DNA from: Dehalococcoidia bacterium | GTDB lineage: Bacteria > Chloroflexota > Dehalococcoidia > UBA2985 | NCBI GenBank assembly: GCA_030740415.1 | Contig: JASLXI010000017.1 | Location: forward strand, 1-9,241 | DNA length: 9,241 nucleotides | Direction of reading: 5' to 3' | Shown: positions 1-5,949 of the stretch, in pieces | Position numbering within the stretch: the stretch's first letter is position 1 | How the letters are laid out: the number at the start of each line of letters is the position of its first letter | Notes under the pieces: model-generated | Seen by the model: only the letters and a program-made list of their open reading frames with translations | Told to the model about the DNA's origin: nothing | The model's database searches: none | Program-made: the position numbers and the translations under genes

Positions 1-44
1 GCTAAGGTGGTCCAGGATTTCTTGATACAACTGGCGGAGTCGAC

Positions 45-629
45 TTACTCCTTCCACCACGTAGAACGGTCGGATAGGGGGATCTCCAGCACAAGCAAGT
101 CCTTACAACTGCCGAAGTGGTCCCTGATACGTCTTGGGAGAGCGGTAACCTGCTCGCATCCCATCTCTTTTATAGGATCAATAGCTGCATCTCTACGTTC
201 TGGCACCGGCTTCACGGACACCCTGTCAAGGTCCAGTTCGGCGGCGACGTCAAGCAGTTCTTGTATCAGCCGCTGGCCTCCCTCCCCCTTGTCTCGGAAC
301 TCCAGGTCTACGACTGTCCTTACCTCGCCAACGTGCTTTCGAGCGGACACTCGGCCTCGGTGGAGAGTAGCATCGGCGATTATCTTGTCTCCCACTAAAC
401 CTATACCAGAGATGACCTTCGCCAAGTTTATGCTGTGGGTGCAGTCGCGGATCACCTCCGGATCGGTGGTGGTGTCCTTCAGATAGTACAGGTCCTCTTC
501 GTCTACTCGTTGGAAGAGGCTGAGCAACGATGCGTGGCCGCCGCTGTTTAACGGTCTCAGCTTGATCTCAGCACCGTCGGTCAGGGTGAAATCCTTGGGG
601 CATCCCTCTAGCTGCGGTATTGATGCCAT
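45..629 (-). CDS. GNAT-family N-acetyltransferase, 194 aa
   Basis: A predicted acetyl-CoA-dependent N-acetyltransferase of the GNAT fold; the substrate cannot be told from sequence. The centre carries a motif-A-like segment, LEFRDKGEGGQRLI (RxxGxG pyrophosphate-binding pattern), preceded by a beta-strand-like stretch (EVRTVVDLEF) and followed by a helix (ELLDVAAELDLDRV), the usual GNAT order. The N-terminal part has IKLRPLN and EEDLYYLKDTTTDPEVI, which resembles a group of GNAT proteins I associate with Chloroflexota. The C-terminal third (KEMGCEQVTALPRRIRDHFG) fits the last strands of the fold. The start at ATG 629-627 is chosen because AAGGGAGG lies 5 nt upstream; the frame is open further up to a TTG at 680, but that has no ribosome binding site. 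The gene stands alone and diverges from the nuo operon, and there is no evident functional link between them. The family call is fairly safe, but the role is unknown. Confidence 0.75.
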   Translation of the reverse strand: MASIPQLEGCPKDFTLTDGAEIKLRPLNSGGHASLLSLFQRVDEEDLYYLKDTTTDPEVIRDCTHSINLAKVISGIGLVGDKIIADATLHRGRVSARKHVGEVRTVVDLEFRDKGEGGQRLIQELLDVAAELDLDRVSVKPVPERRDAAIDPIKEMGCEQVTALPRRIRDHFGSCKDLLVLEIPLSDRSTWWKE

Positions 630-663
630 GATCCCCTCCCTTCTCCATTCTGGCTTTGATGCA

Positions 664-675
664 TTCTTACTGACA
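664..675 (+). promoter_or_regulatory. Third copy of the TTCTTACTG half-site
   Basis: TTCTTACTGACA here matches 11 of 12 bases of TTCTTACTGTCA, the left arm of the inverted repeat at 938-974. It sits about 22 bases upstream of the acetyltransferase Shine-Dalgarno (635-642) and inside the predicted leader. It may be an extra binding half-site for the protein that would bind the main palindrome, or a chance similarity. Confidence 0.3.
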
Positions 676-752
676 CCCAAGGTGTTCCGTTGTCACTCCC
701 GTTCGATACTCCCTTGGGCATACCACTTGTGCTCTAGGATTGTTATATATTA

Positions 753-813
753 GGGCTTTGGTCGGGGCAGAGCACTGTCGTGCACACTCTTTTGCCGCCC
801 ATACAAAAAGCCC
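753..813. repeat. Imperfect inverted repeat / long hairpin
   Basis: GGGCTTT (753-759) pairs perfectly with AAAGCCC (807-813). Inside this, GGGC (765-768) pairs with GCCC (797-800), AGA (769-771) with TCT (788-790), and GCAC (772-775) with GTGC (780-783) around a 4-base loop. The right side has two bulges (784-787 and 791-796). No T-tract follows on either strand, so it does not look like an intrinsic terminator. It lies within the predicted leader of the acetyltransferase gene. Confidence 0.4.
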
Positions 814-905
814 CGAGTAACCTCCCCTCAACACATCAGCTGCACCCCATGGAAGGATGTCTATTGCTGTATGCCCTAAGGGTTTGATTGCCCGAAGCGC
901 GGTGC

Positions 906-934
906 AGTATAGCATATTCGCTATTGGTTGTCAA
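906..934 (-). promoter_or_regulatory. Sigma70-type promoter, leftward (to acetyltransferase)
   Basis: On the minus strand, TTGACA at 934-929 is a perfect -35 box. After exactly 17 bases comes TATACT (911-906), a five-of-six -10 box preceded by TGC, which makes it an extended -10. The predicted start is near 899. By consensus this is the stronger of the two divergent promoters. It points at the acetyltransferase gene, about 270 bases downstream. Confidence 0.7.
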
Positions 935-937
935 AGA

Positions 938-974
938 CTTCTTACTGTCAACATGTTCAATTGACAGTAAGAAG
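938..974. promoter_or_regulatory. Perfect 14-bp inverted repeat, candidate operator
   Basis: CTTCTTACTGTCAA (938-951) and TTGACAGTAAGAAG (961-974) are exact reverse complements separated by 9 bases. The repeat lies between the two divergent promoters: its right arm contains the rightward -35 box (961-966), and its left arm ends 3 bases from the leftward -35 box. This is a typical position for a dimeric regulator that controls both units. An attenuator is less likely, since the repeat is upstream of the predicted nuo transcription start and has no T-tract. The regulator is not encoded in this window. Confidence 0.6.
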
Positions 975-989
975 GGGCTAGTATATCCT
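961..989 (+). promoter_or_regulatory. Sigma70-type promoter, rightward (to nuo operon)
   Basis: TTGACA (961-966), 17 bases of spacer, then TATCCT (984-989), a four-of-six match to the -10 consensus. The predicted start is near 996, giving a nuo leader of about 55 nt. The consensus -35 with a weaker -10 suggests a regulated promoter, and the -35 lies inside the inverted repeat, so a protein bound there would compete with RNA polymerase. Confidence 0.6.
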
Positions 990-994
990 AGCTT

Positions 995-1030
995 GGCTAC
1001 AATCCTATTGGGATAGTCTGTTGTAGAGCC
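995..1030 (+). promoter_or_regulatory. 5'-terminal stem-loop of the nuo mRNA
   Basis: GGCTACAA (995-1002) pairs with TTGT (1021-1024) and AGCC (1027-1030), with a 2-base bulge at 1025-1026. Inside it, CTAT (1005-1008) can pair with ATAG (1013-1016) around TGGG. It begins at the predicted transcription start and ends 8 bases before the GGAGG of nuoA, so it would cap the 5' end of the message without burying the ribosome site. A role in mRNA stability is an inference. Confidence 0.4.
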
Positions 1031-1038
1031 ATCGTCTC

Positions 1039-1043
1039 GGAGG
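1039..1043 (+). promoter_or_regulatory. Shine-Dalgarno of nuoA, favours TTG start
   Basis: GGAGG at 1039-1043 directly abuts ATG 1044, leaving no spacer, but is 6 bases from the in-frame TTG at 1050. The spacing argues for TTG as the nuoA start. Confidence 0.6.
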
Positions 1044-1049
1044 ATGCAT

Positions 1050-1421
1050 TTGGCACCTGAAGGGTTGACCATCAACTACACCGCGGTGGTGATAGCAAGC
1101 CTTGTGGGATTTGTGGGTATGGCAATAATGTTTGCCGCCTCCTACGTGCTATCACCCAAAAGGCGAACTGCTATAAAGGACATGCCCTACGAGTGCGGCA
1201 TTCCTCCGGCCCCCTACTCTTGGTCTCAGTTGCACATGAGGTACTACATATTTGCAATTCTGTTCCTCATATTCGATGTTGAGGCGGTTTTTCTCTTCCC
1301 TTGGGCCATGGTCTTTCTCACCAGTATCGACGCGGTCTTCTACGAGATGATCCTGTTCATAGGGATTCTTTTCTTCGGCATTGTTTATAGCTGGAAGAAG
1401 GGGGTCTTGCAGTGGAATTGA
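1050..1421 (+). CDS. nuoA: NADH-quinone oxidoreductase subunit A (NuoA/ND3)
   Basis: Small membrane subunit of complex I, located at the junction of the peripheral and membrane arms, where its TM1-2 loop shields the quinone site. The protein has about 123 residues, as usual for the family, with three hydrophobic segments (near residues 9-33, 62-83 and 88-113). The conserved loop is present: [17 protein letters not shown], including the ECG cysteine, followed by [23 protein letters not shown] with the family's FDVE acidic pair. The start is placed at TTG 1050, 6 bases after GGAGG; the alternative ATG at 1044 would add two residues but has no spacer to that site. It is the first gene of the operon, and its 3' end overlaps nuoB by 10 bases. 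The identification is secure, the exact start less so. Confidence 0.93.
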   Translation: MAPEGLTINYTAVVIASLVGFVGMAIMFAASYVLSPKRRTAIKDMPYECGIPPAPYSWSQLHMRYYIFAILFLIFDVEAVFLFPWAMVFLTSIDAVFYEMILFIGILFFGIVYSWKKGVLQWN

Positions 1422-1933
1422 ATGTGACTAACGGGAACCAGGAACCGCGCAGCATGCTCAATAGAGCTGCTCCGGGGGTGATCACAGCCCGATCTGAGCA
1501 GCTTATCGCAATGGCCAGGAAGTCCTCTCTGTGGCCCATGACCTTTGGGCTGGCTTGTTGTGCCATTGAGATGATGGGTACCTACATGGCTCACCACGAC
1601 CTGGACCGGTTCGGCATAGTGACTTGGCCGTCTCCCAGGCAGTCGGACGTGATGATCGTGGCTGGTACGGTGGTGAAGAAGATGGCGGAGCCCATAAAAA
1701 TCCTCTATGAGCAGATGCCAGAGCCCAAGTGGGTCATAGCAATGGGCAGTTGCGCTACCAACGGTGGGCCATATTACAAGTCGTATTCTGTGGTTATGGG
1801 TGTGGATCATATAATTCCCGTGGATGTCTATGTGCCGGGTTGTCCTCCCAGGCCCGAGGCCCTGATCGACGGCATCTTGAAGTTGCAAGAGAAAATTATG
1901 CAGGACGCCAGGGAGCGTGGCAGAAAGGCATAG
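1412..1933 (+). CDS. nuoB: NADH-quinone oxidoreductase subunit B (NuoB/PSST)
   Basis: Q-module subunit that holds cluster N2, the last iron-sulfur centre before quinone. The four cysteine ligands are all visible: tandem C49-C50 in [12 protein letters not shown]114 in GSCATNGG and C144 in [10 protein letters not shown]. The segment [20 protein letters not shown] is also typical of the family. At 173 residues, with a short variable N-terminus and a basic C-terminal tail, it has the normal bacterial length. The start is GTG 1412, with GAAGGGGG 7 bases upstream, and it overlaps the end of nuoA. A later in-frame ATG (1454) would also retain the whole domain but has a weaker ribosome site. The end overlaps nuoC. 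No residue expected for N2 binding is missing. Confidence 0.96.
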   Translation: MELNVTNGNQEPRSMLNRAAPGVITARSEQLIAMARKSSLWPMTFGLACCAIEMMGTYMAHHDLDRFGIVTWPSPRQSDVMIVAGTVVKKMAEPIKILYEQMPEPKWVIAMGSCATNGGPYYKSYSVVMGVDHIIPVDVYVPGCPPRPEALIDGILKLQEKIMQDARERGRKA

Positions 1934-2429
1934 GCAGGAAGAGACTCCCCAGGCACCTGTCGCTCTGGACGATAGGGGCCATGCCTTGGAGTTATTGCTT
2001 CCAGAAGTCCTGGCGGAATTCCAGCCGGAAGTAGGGGCAGTGGTGGACCTAGTGGTGGCGATCGTCAAGCCCCAGGACGTTCCCGCCATTTGCAAGCTCG
2101 CTAAAGAAGACCCTCGGCTTTCCTTCGACTATCTCATGTGTCTTTGCGTGGTGGACTACGTGGAGCACCTCCAAGTGGTGTACCACCTGTATAGCACAAC
2201 CATGAAGCACATGATGGTGTTAAAGGCCAACGTTTCCCCAGAGAAACCATCGCTTCCTTCGGTGACATCGATGTGGGCTGGCGCCGATTGGTACGAGAGG
2301 GAGAGCCACGATCTCTTTGGTGTGGCCTTTGAGGGTCATCCCAACATGGCTCCATTGCTTCTATACGAGGGGTTTGAGGGGTATCCAGGCCGCAGAGACT
2401 ACGAGATGCCCGAGTATAGGGAGTGGTAG
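1917..2429 (+). CDS. nuoC: NADH-quinone oxidoreductase subunit C (NuoC, 30 kDa)
   Basis: Peripheral Q-module subunit without cofactors that packs against NuoD. The family signature lies in the C-terminal third: [19 protein letters not shown], followed by the GYPGRRDYE stretch that normally ends the subunit. Upstream, [21 protein letters not shown] fits the central sheet of the 30-kDa domain. At 170 residues it is a stand-alone NuoC, not the NuoCD fusion of enterobacteria. The start is GTG 1917, inside the last codons of nuoB; its nearest purine tract (AGGGAG, 1910-1915) is only 1 base away, so initiation probably depends on translational coupling to nuoB, and the exact start is uncertain. The end overlaps the longest reading of nuoD. 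Confidence 0.92.
   Translation: MAERHRQEETPQAPVALDDRGHALELLLPEVLAEFQPEVGAVVDLVVAIVKPQDVPAICKLAKEDPRLSFDYLMCLCVVDYVEHLQVVYHLYSTTMKHMMVLKANVSPEKPSLPSVTSMWAGADWYERESHDLFGVAFEGHPNMAPLLLYEGFEGYPGRRDYEMPEYREW
2418..2423 (+). promoter_or_regulatory. Shine-Dalgarno of nuoD, favours GTG 2432
   Basis: AGGGAG at 2418-2423 is 8 bases from GTG 2432 but overlaps the upstream in-frame GTG at 2423, so it supports the later start. Confidence 0.55.
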
Positions 2430-2431
2430 AT

Positions 2432-3544
2432 GTGAGCACTGAAGGCCAGTTAGATACCATCCAGATGATGGTCAATATGGGGCCTCAGCACCCCAGTACT
2501 CATGGAGTGTTTCGCATGGTGCTGTGGGTAGACGGGGAACGGGTGGTGGACCTTGAGCCTCATATCGGCTATCTCCACCGAGGCTCCGAGAAGCTGTGTG
2601 AGGGAGAACTCTACGCCCAGATAGTCACCCTCTTCGACAGGCTGGACTACATCAGCAACCTAAATAATGAGATGCTCTTTTGCAGAGCGGTGGAAAAACT
2701 CATGGGGCTTGAGGTGCCGGAACGAGCGGAGTATATCCGGGTCATCCTGTGTGAGCTCAATCGAGTGGCCAGCCATCTTCTGTTCTTCGGCACCTTCGGT
2801 ATCGACGCCGGAGCTATGACTCCCATCATGTATGCCTTTCGAGACAGAGAGAAGATACAGACCATGTTCGAAGCTGTGACCGGCGCGCGGATGATGCACA
2901 ACTTCATACGCATTGGTGGAGTGAAGTCTGATGTTCCGGAAGATTTTGGCCAGCGTATGAGGGTACTTCTGAGGGAGATCAGGCAGGGAATAGACGAGAC
3001 GGACAGGCTCCTGAGCTTCAGTGAGATATTCTTGGCACGCACCAAGGGGATTGGGGTTATCGACGCGGAGACGGCGATAACCTACGGAATGAGTGGGCCT
3101 GTGCTGCGGGCCTGTGGCGTTCCGATGGACGTGCGTAAAGACGAACCCTACTCGGTGTATGACAGGTTTGACTTCGGCATACCAATTGGAGAAAAAGGCG
3201 ACTCCTGGGACAGGTATTACATCCGCGTGGAGGAGATGCGCCAGTCTATGAGAATAATAGAGCAGGCCCTAGAGCAGATACCCGATGGCCCGACCATTAC
3301 GCCTACCAGGTTGGTGCTCCGACCACCCCAGGGTGAGGTGTACGTGCGAGGCGAGAATCCCCGGGGCGAGATAGGCGTTTACCTGGTGAGCAACGGCGCC
3401 GACAGACCGTATAGGGTGAAGGTGCGTCCTCCATCGTTCTGTAACCTGATGGCCCTCAAGGAGCTTCTCAAGGACACCTATGTGGCCGACGCGGTGGTCA
3501 TCCTAGGCTCCCTGGACATCGTGCTGGGTGAGGTGGATCGTTGA
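2432..3544 (+). CDS. nuoD: NADH-quinone oxidoreductase subunit D (NuoD, 49 kDa)
   Basis: Q-module subunit that forms the quinone pocket with NuoB; the fold is shared with the large subunit of [NiFe] hydrogenases but without metal ligands. From GTG 2432 it has 370 residues. GPQHPSTHGVFR places the quinone-contacting histidine at H24, and DRLDYIS places the partner tyrosine at Y73, the same spacing as His59/Tyr108 of the bovine protein. Other family landmarks are PHIGYLHRGSEK, ASHLLFFGTFGIDAGAMTP and the canonical ending LGSLDIVLGEVDR. The quinone site therefore looks intact. The start at 2432 is preferred on ribosome-site spacing; GTG 2423 would add three residues and overlap nuoC by 7 bases. 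The stop overlaps the TTG start of nuoH by 4 bases. Confidence 0.96.
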   Translation: MSTEGQLDTIQMMVNMGPQHPSTHGVFRMVLWVDGERVVDLEPHIGYLHRGSEKLCEGELYAQIVTLFDRLDYISNLNNEMLFCRAVEKLMGLEVPERAEYIRVILCELNRVASHLLFFGTFGIDAGAMTPIMYAFRDREKIQTMFEAVTGARMMHNFIRIGGVKSDVPEDFGQRMRVLLREIRQGIDETDRLLSFSEIFLARTKGIGVIDAETAITYGMSGPVLRACGVPMDVRKDEPYSVYDRFDFGIPIGEKGDSWDRYYIRVEEMRQSMRIIEQALEQIPDGPTITPTRLVLRPPQGEVYVRGENPRGEIGVYLVSNGADRPYRVKVRPPSFCNLMALKELLKDTYVADAVVILGSLDIVLGEVDR

Positions 3545-4659
3545 GCGCTGTAGAAACGCTGCTGTTGGTGTCGGCCATACTGGGCCTGCTGACAGGGCTT
3601 TCCGTGGTGGTCCTCTCCCTGACATGGCTGGAACGCAAATTCCTGGGCCGAATCCAGATGCGCATAGGGCCCATGCGAGTGGGACCTTTCGGGCTGCTGC
3701 AGCCAGTGGCCGACGCGGTGAAGCTCATGGCCAAGGAGGACCTGCTGTCCTCTTGGGTCGACCGCGTGGTGTACTGGGTTGCCCCCTTGGTCGTGTTTGT
3801 TCCCACGTTCATGATATGGGTGACCATACCAATTACGAGGGATCTGGTCATCCGCAACCTAGACATGGGACTCTTTTACATCATCGCCCTTTCCGTCCTC
3901 TCAATAGTGGGGCTGGTAACGGCAGGATGGGCCTCCTCGAATAAGTATGCCGTGCTGGGAGGATTTCGAGCCGCGGCGCAATTGATAAGCTATGAGATAC
4001 CGCTGATTCTGGCCGTGCTTGGAGTGGCTATGCTGGCCCAATCCCTTAATCTCGAGAACGTTGTGAATAGCCAGGGCGCGTTTTCCTACGCCCTGATTCA
4101 ACCCCTGGGGCTGGTGATATTCTTCGTCGCGGGGCTAGCCGAGCTTGGCCGTACCCCCTTCGATATCCATCCCGCGGAATCGGAGGTGGTAGGAGGGCCT
4201 TTTGTCGAATACAGTGGGGCACACTGGGCGGTATTTTTTCTGGCTGAGTACATCAACACCTTTGCCATCGCTGCCCTGACTGTCCTGTTGTTCTTTGGCG
4301 GGTGGCTCTTTCCCGGGCTCCCCGGCGATGTCTCTGGCCTGGGTGTCCTGGTCTTCTTGATCAAGACCTATCTGGTAATACTGGTGATATTTTGGGTGCG
4401 GGGGACTTATCCGCGGCTACGGATCGACCAGCTTATGTCCTTGGGGTGGAAAGTCCTTGTGCCCCTGGCTTTCGTGAATGTGGTAATCACGTCGGTCTAC
4501 CTGTTCTATGGCTGGCCTGCCTGGAGCCTAAGTCTGATGTCTCTGGCTATCCTGGGAACCGCAGTCTGGGAGATAAGCAGACGCATGCGCACAGCTCCTA
4601 CACCAGAGTACACAGTGAGGCTATATGTACCTTCGTCGGAGGCATCCAGTGCTGGGTAA
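3541..4659 (+). CDS. nuoH: NADH-quinone oxidoreductase subunit H (NuoH/ND1)
   Basis: Membrane subunit that closes the quinone tunnel and connects it to the proton channels; about eight transmembrane helices are expected and the hydrophobicity fits. Visible signatures are ERKFLGRIQMRIGPMRVGP (residues 31-49) and GLLQPVADAVKLMAKEDL (51-68), GGFRAAAQLISYEIPL (140-155), and the acidic loop RTPFDIHPAESEVV (204-217) followed by VEYSG and FFLAEYINTFA. In that loop the usual PEAESE reads HPAESE, with P211 where a glutamate is normal, while E213, E215 and E223 are kept. The protein has 372 residues. The start is TTG 3541 in a TTGA overlap with the nuoD stop; GAGG at 3530-3533 is 7 bases upstream. The 3' end overlaps nuoI. 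Confidence 0.95.
   Translation: MSAVETLLLVSAILGLLTGLSVVVLSLTWLERKFLGRIQMRIGPMRVGPFGLLQPVADAVKLMAKEDLLSSWVDRVVYWVAPLVVFVPTFMIWVTIPITRDLVIRNLDMGLFYIIALSVLSIVGLVTAGWASSNKYAVLGGFRAAAQLISYEIPLILAVLGVAMLAQSLNLENVVNSQGAFSYALIQPLGLVIFFVAGLAELGRTPFDIHPAESEVVGGPFVEYSGAHWAVFFLAEYINTFAIAALTVLLFFGGWLFPGLPGDVSGLGVLVFLIKTYLVILVIFWVRGTYPRLRIDQLMSLGWKVLVPLAFVNVVITSVYLFYGWPAWSLSLMSLAILGTAVWEISRRMRTAPTPEYTVRLYVPSSEASSAG
4638..4642 (+). promoter_or_regulatory. Shine-Dalgarno of nuoI, favours GTG 4649
   Basis: GGAGG at 4638-4642, inside the end of nuoH, is 6 bases from GTG 4649. The upstream in-frame ATG 4625 has only GAGG with a 4-base spacer. Confidence 0.55.
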
Positions 4660-5146
4660 TCTCAAGGGGCTTATGGTCACCCTATCCACCTTTTTTCGCA
4701 AGCCCGTGACTTATCAATATCCCAAGGAGCACAAGCCAATCGAGGACCGTTATATGGGGTTCCCGGTTCTCATGTGGGACGCAAACGTGGGAGAGCCTTA
4801 CTGTACAGGCTGTATGGTCTGCGTCCGATACTGTCCGACCTCGTGTATCAGCGCTGTGATGAAGGACAATCCTCTTCATGCCGATGGACAGAGTACACGT
4901 CGGAAGATAGTGGACAACTTCGAGATAAACCTGGGACGGTGCATCTTGTGCGGTATCTGCGTGGACGTGTGCAACTTCGATGCCATCGAGATGAGCCATG
5001 AGCACGAGCTAAGTAAGTACGCCCGCAATGGCAATCGGACAGACCTTTCTAAATTGCTTGAGATGGGTAAGGCTTATCAGGAGGAAACGGGCTGGCGGCC
5101 TGAGAAGGAGACCAAGAAGGAAGAAGCGGTGGAGGCCGAGAATTGA
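4649..5146 (+). CDS. nuoI: NADH-quinone oxidoreductase subunit I (NuoI/TYKY), 2x[4Fe-4S]
   Basis: Peripheral subunit that carries clusters N6a and N6b and passes electrons towards NuoB. Numbering from GTG 4649 (165 residues), the first motif is CTGCMVCVRYCP (C52, C55, C58, C62) and the second CILCGICVDVCN (C98, C101, C104, C108). All eight ligands are present, but the second motif ends in CN where most ferredoxin-type motifs have CP. The N-terminus (STFFRKPVTYQYP) is the amphipathic, membrane-facing part normal for NuoI. The C-terminal tail is rich in lysine and glutamate (KETKKEEAVEAEN). GTG 4649 is preferred because GGAGG is 6 bases upstream; ATG 4625 would add eight residues (MYLRRRHP). 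It overlaps nuoH by 11 bases and nuoJ by 4. Confidence 0.95.
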   Translation: MLGNLKGLMVTLSTFFRKPVTYQYPKEHKPIEDRYMGFPVLMWDANVGEPYCTGCMVCVRYCPTSCISAVMKDNPLHADGQSTRRKIVDNFEINLGRCILCGICVDVCNFDAIEMSHEHELSKYARNGNRTDLSKLLEMGKAYQEETGWRPEKETKKEEAVEAEN

Positions 5147-5634
5147 GCCTGTCCCTGGTCGTATTTTATCTCCTGGGTGCCATATGCCTTGGGGGCGCTG
5201 TAGGCGTTGTGGTGTCCCGTAATGTGGTGTACGCGGCCCTTCTGCTTCTTGTATCTTTGATAGCGGTGGCTGGGTTGTATTTACTCCTCCTAGCCGAGTT
5301 CCTTGCCCTGGTGCAGTTGCTCATCTACGGAGGTGCTATCACCATAGTGGTGCTCTTCGTCATAATGCTCACCCGGGTCCAGGAGTTCCGGGCTATGACG
5401 GATAATCCCCAGTGGCCTCTGGCCATTGTGACCTCCCTGGCGGTGTTCGCACTGCTGGCGGCGGCCATGATAAAAGGTGCTCCCAGCGAGACCACCCGTC
5501 AGTCGGTTGACTTCCAAGAGTTGGGAGACGGCCTCTTTGCCCAGTGGGCAGTCCCTTTTGAGGTTGCATCTCTCGTGCTGTTGGTGGCCCTCATAGGGGC
5601 CATAGTAATAGCCCGAGAGAAGGAGATAGAGTGA
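5143..5634 (+). CDS. nuoJ: NADH-quinone oxidoreductase subunit J (NuoJ/ND6)
   Basis: Membrane subunit with five expected helices next to NuoK and NuoA; its third helix takes part in the conformational switch that links quinone chemistry to pumping. The 163-residue sequence has the family core NVVYAALLLLVSLIAVAGLY and then LLLAEFLALVQLLIYGGAIT, with the conserved YGGAI turn and VLFVIML helix. A non-conserved hydrophilic stretch (about 113-140) precedes the last helix, EVASLVLLVALIGAIVIA. The start is TTG 5143 in a TTGA overlap with the nuoI stop, with GGAGG at 5131-5135 7 bases upstream. The stop overlaps the nuoK start by 4 bases (GTGA). Confidence 0.94.
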   Translation: MSLSLVVFYLLGAICLGGAVGVVVSRNVVYAALLLLVSLIAVAGLYLLLLAEFLALVQLLIYGGAITIVVLFVIMLTRVQEFRAMTDNPQWPLAIVTSLAVFALLAAAMIKGAPSETTRQSVDFQELGDGLFAQWAVPFEVASLVLLVALIGAIVIAREKEIE

Positions 5635-5936
5635 GCCTCATCCACTTTCAGGTGCTCAGTGCCGCCCTGTTCTCAATAGGCATATACGGTGTGCTGGCTC
5701 GGCGCAGTGCTGTCCTGATTCTCCTCTCCCTGGAGCTTATGCTGAACGCGGTCAATATAAACCTCATCGCCTTTGCCGCGTACGGGCAGCAGGCGCAGGC
5801 CACGGGGCAGATTATTGCTATATTCGTTATTACCGTGGCGGCTGCGGAGGTTGGACTGGCTATGGCGATAATCCTGCGACTATTTCGAGACCGCGCTTCG
5901 GTGGACGTGGATGAGGTGGACTTGATGAAATGGTGA
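5631..5936 (+). CDS. nuoK: NADH-quinone oxidoreductase subunit K (NuoK/ND4L)
   Basis: Small three-helix membrane subunit (101 residues) with two membrane glutamates in the central proton path. Both are present: E35 in LLSLELMLNAVNIN and E73 in VAAAEVGLAMAI, at about the spacing known for the family. The GIYGVLARRSAVLILLSLE segment is also characteristic. The start is GTG 5631, overlapping the nuoJ stop as GTGA, with AGGAG at 5621-5625 5 bases upstream. After its stop there is a 13-base gap before nuoL. The C-terminus ends in an acidic stretch (SVDVDEVDLMKW). Confidence 0.95.
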   Translation: MSLIHFQVLSAALFSIGIYGVLARRSAVLILLSLELMLNAVNINLIAFAAYGQQAQATGQIIAIFVITVAAAEVGLAMAIILRLFRDRASVDVDEVDLMKW

Positions 5937-5949
5937 GGACGTAACCAGA

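Larger units (their letters stand above)
630..899 (-). promoter_or_regulatory. Long leader of the acetyltransferase mRNA, with predicted hairpins
   Basis: If transcription starts about 7 nt past the leftward -10 box (near 899), the acetyltransferase message has a leader of about 270 nt. No convincing coding sequence lies in it. Two inverted-repeat structures can be seen. One is an imperfect long hairpin at 753-813. The other is a 7-bp repeat, CCCAAGG (676-682) with CCTTGGG (712-718), containing a smaller ACACC/GGTGT hairpin. I could not match the leader to any riboswitch, T-box or known small-RNA consensus. It may be a regulatory leader, a small RNA, or unremarkable spacer. Confidence 0.35.

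Noticed and set aside
1..44. A gene directly after the acetyltransferase, suggested by GGAAGGAG over its last codons
   Set aside because: No ATG, GTG or TTG lies at a usable distance after that purine tract; only 44 bases are available and nothing else is recognisable.
696..718. GTTCGATAC resembling a tRNA T-loop
   Set aside because: The flanking 5-base arms are not complementary and no acceptor, D-arm or anticodon arm can be placed around it.
667..915. 82-residue leftward open frame in the intergenic region
   Set aside because: It overlaps the promoter and leader structures, lacks a ribosome site, has no recognisable domain and an amino-acid make-up typical of non-coding sequence.
938..974. 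Palindrome as an intrinsic terminator
   Set aside because: No T-tract follows on either strand, and it lies upstream of both predicted transcription starts; the operator reading fits better.
1385..2095. 236-residue frame opposite nuoB and nuoC
   Set aside because: It is antisense to two conserved genes, rich in His/Ser/Thr as antisense frames often are, with no recognisable family.
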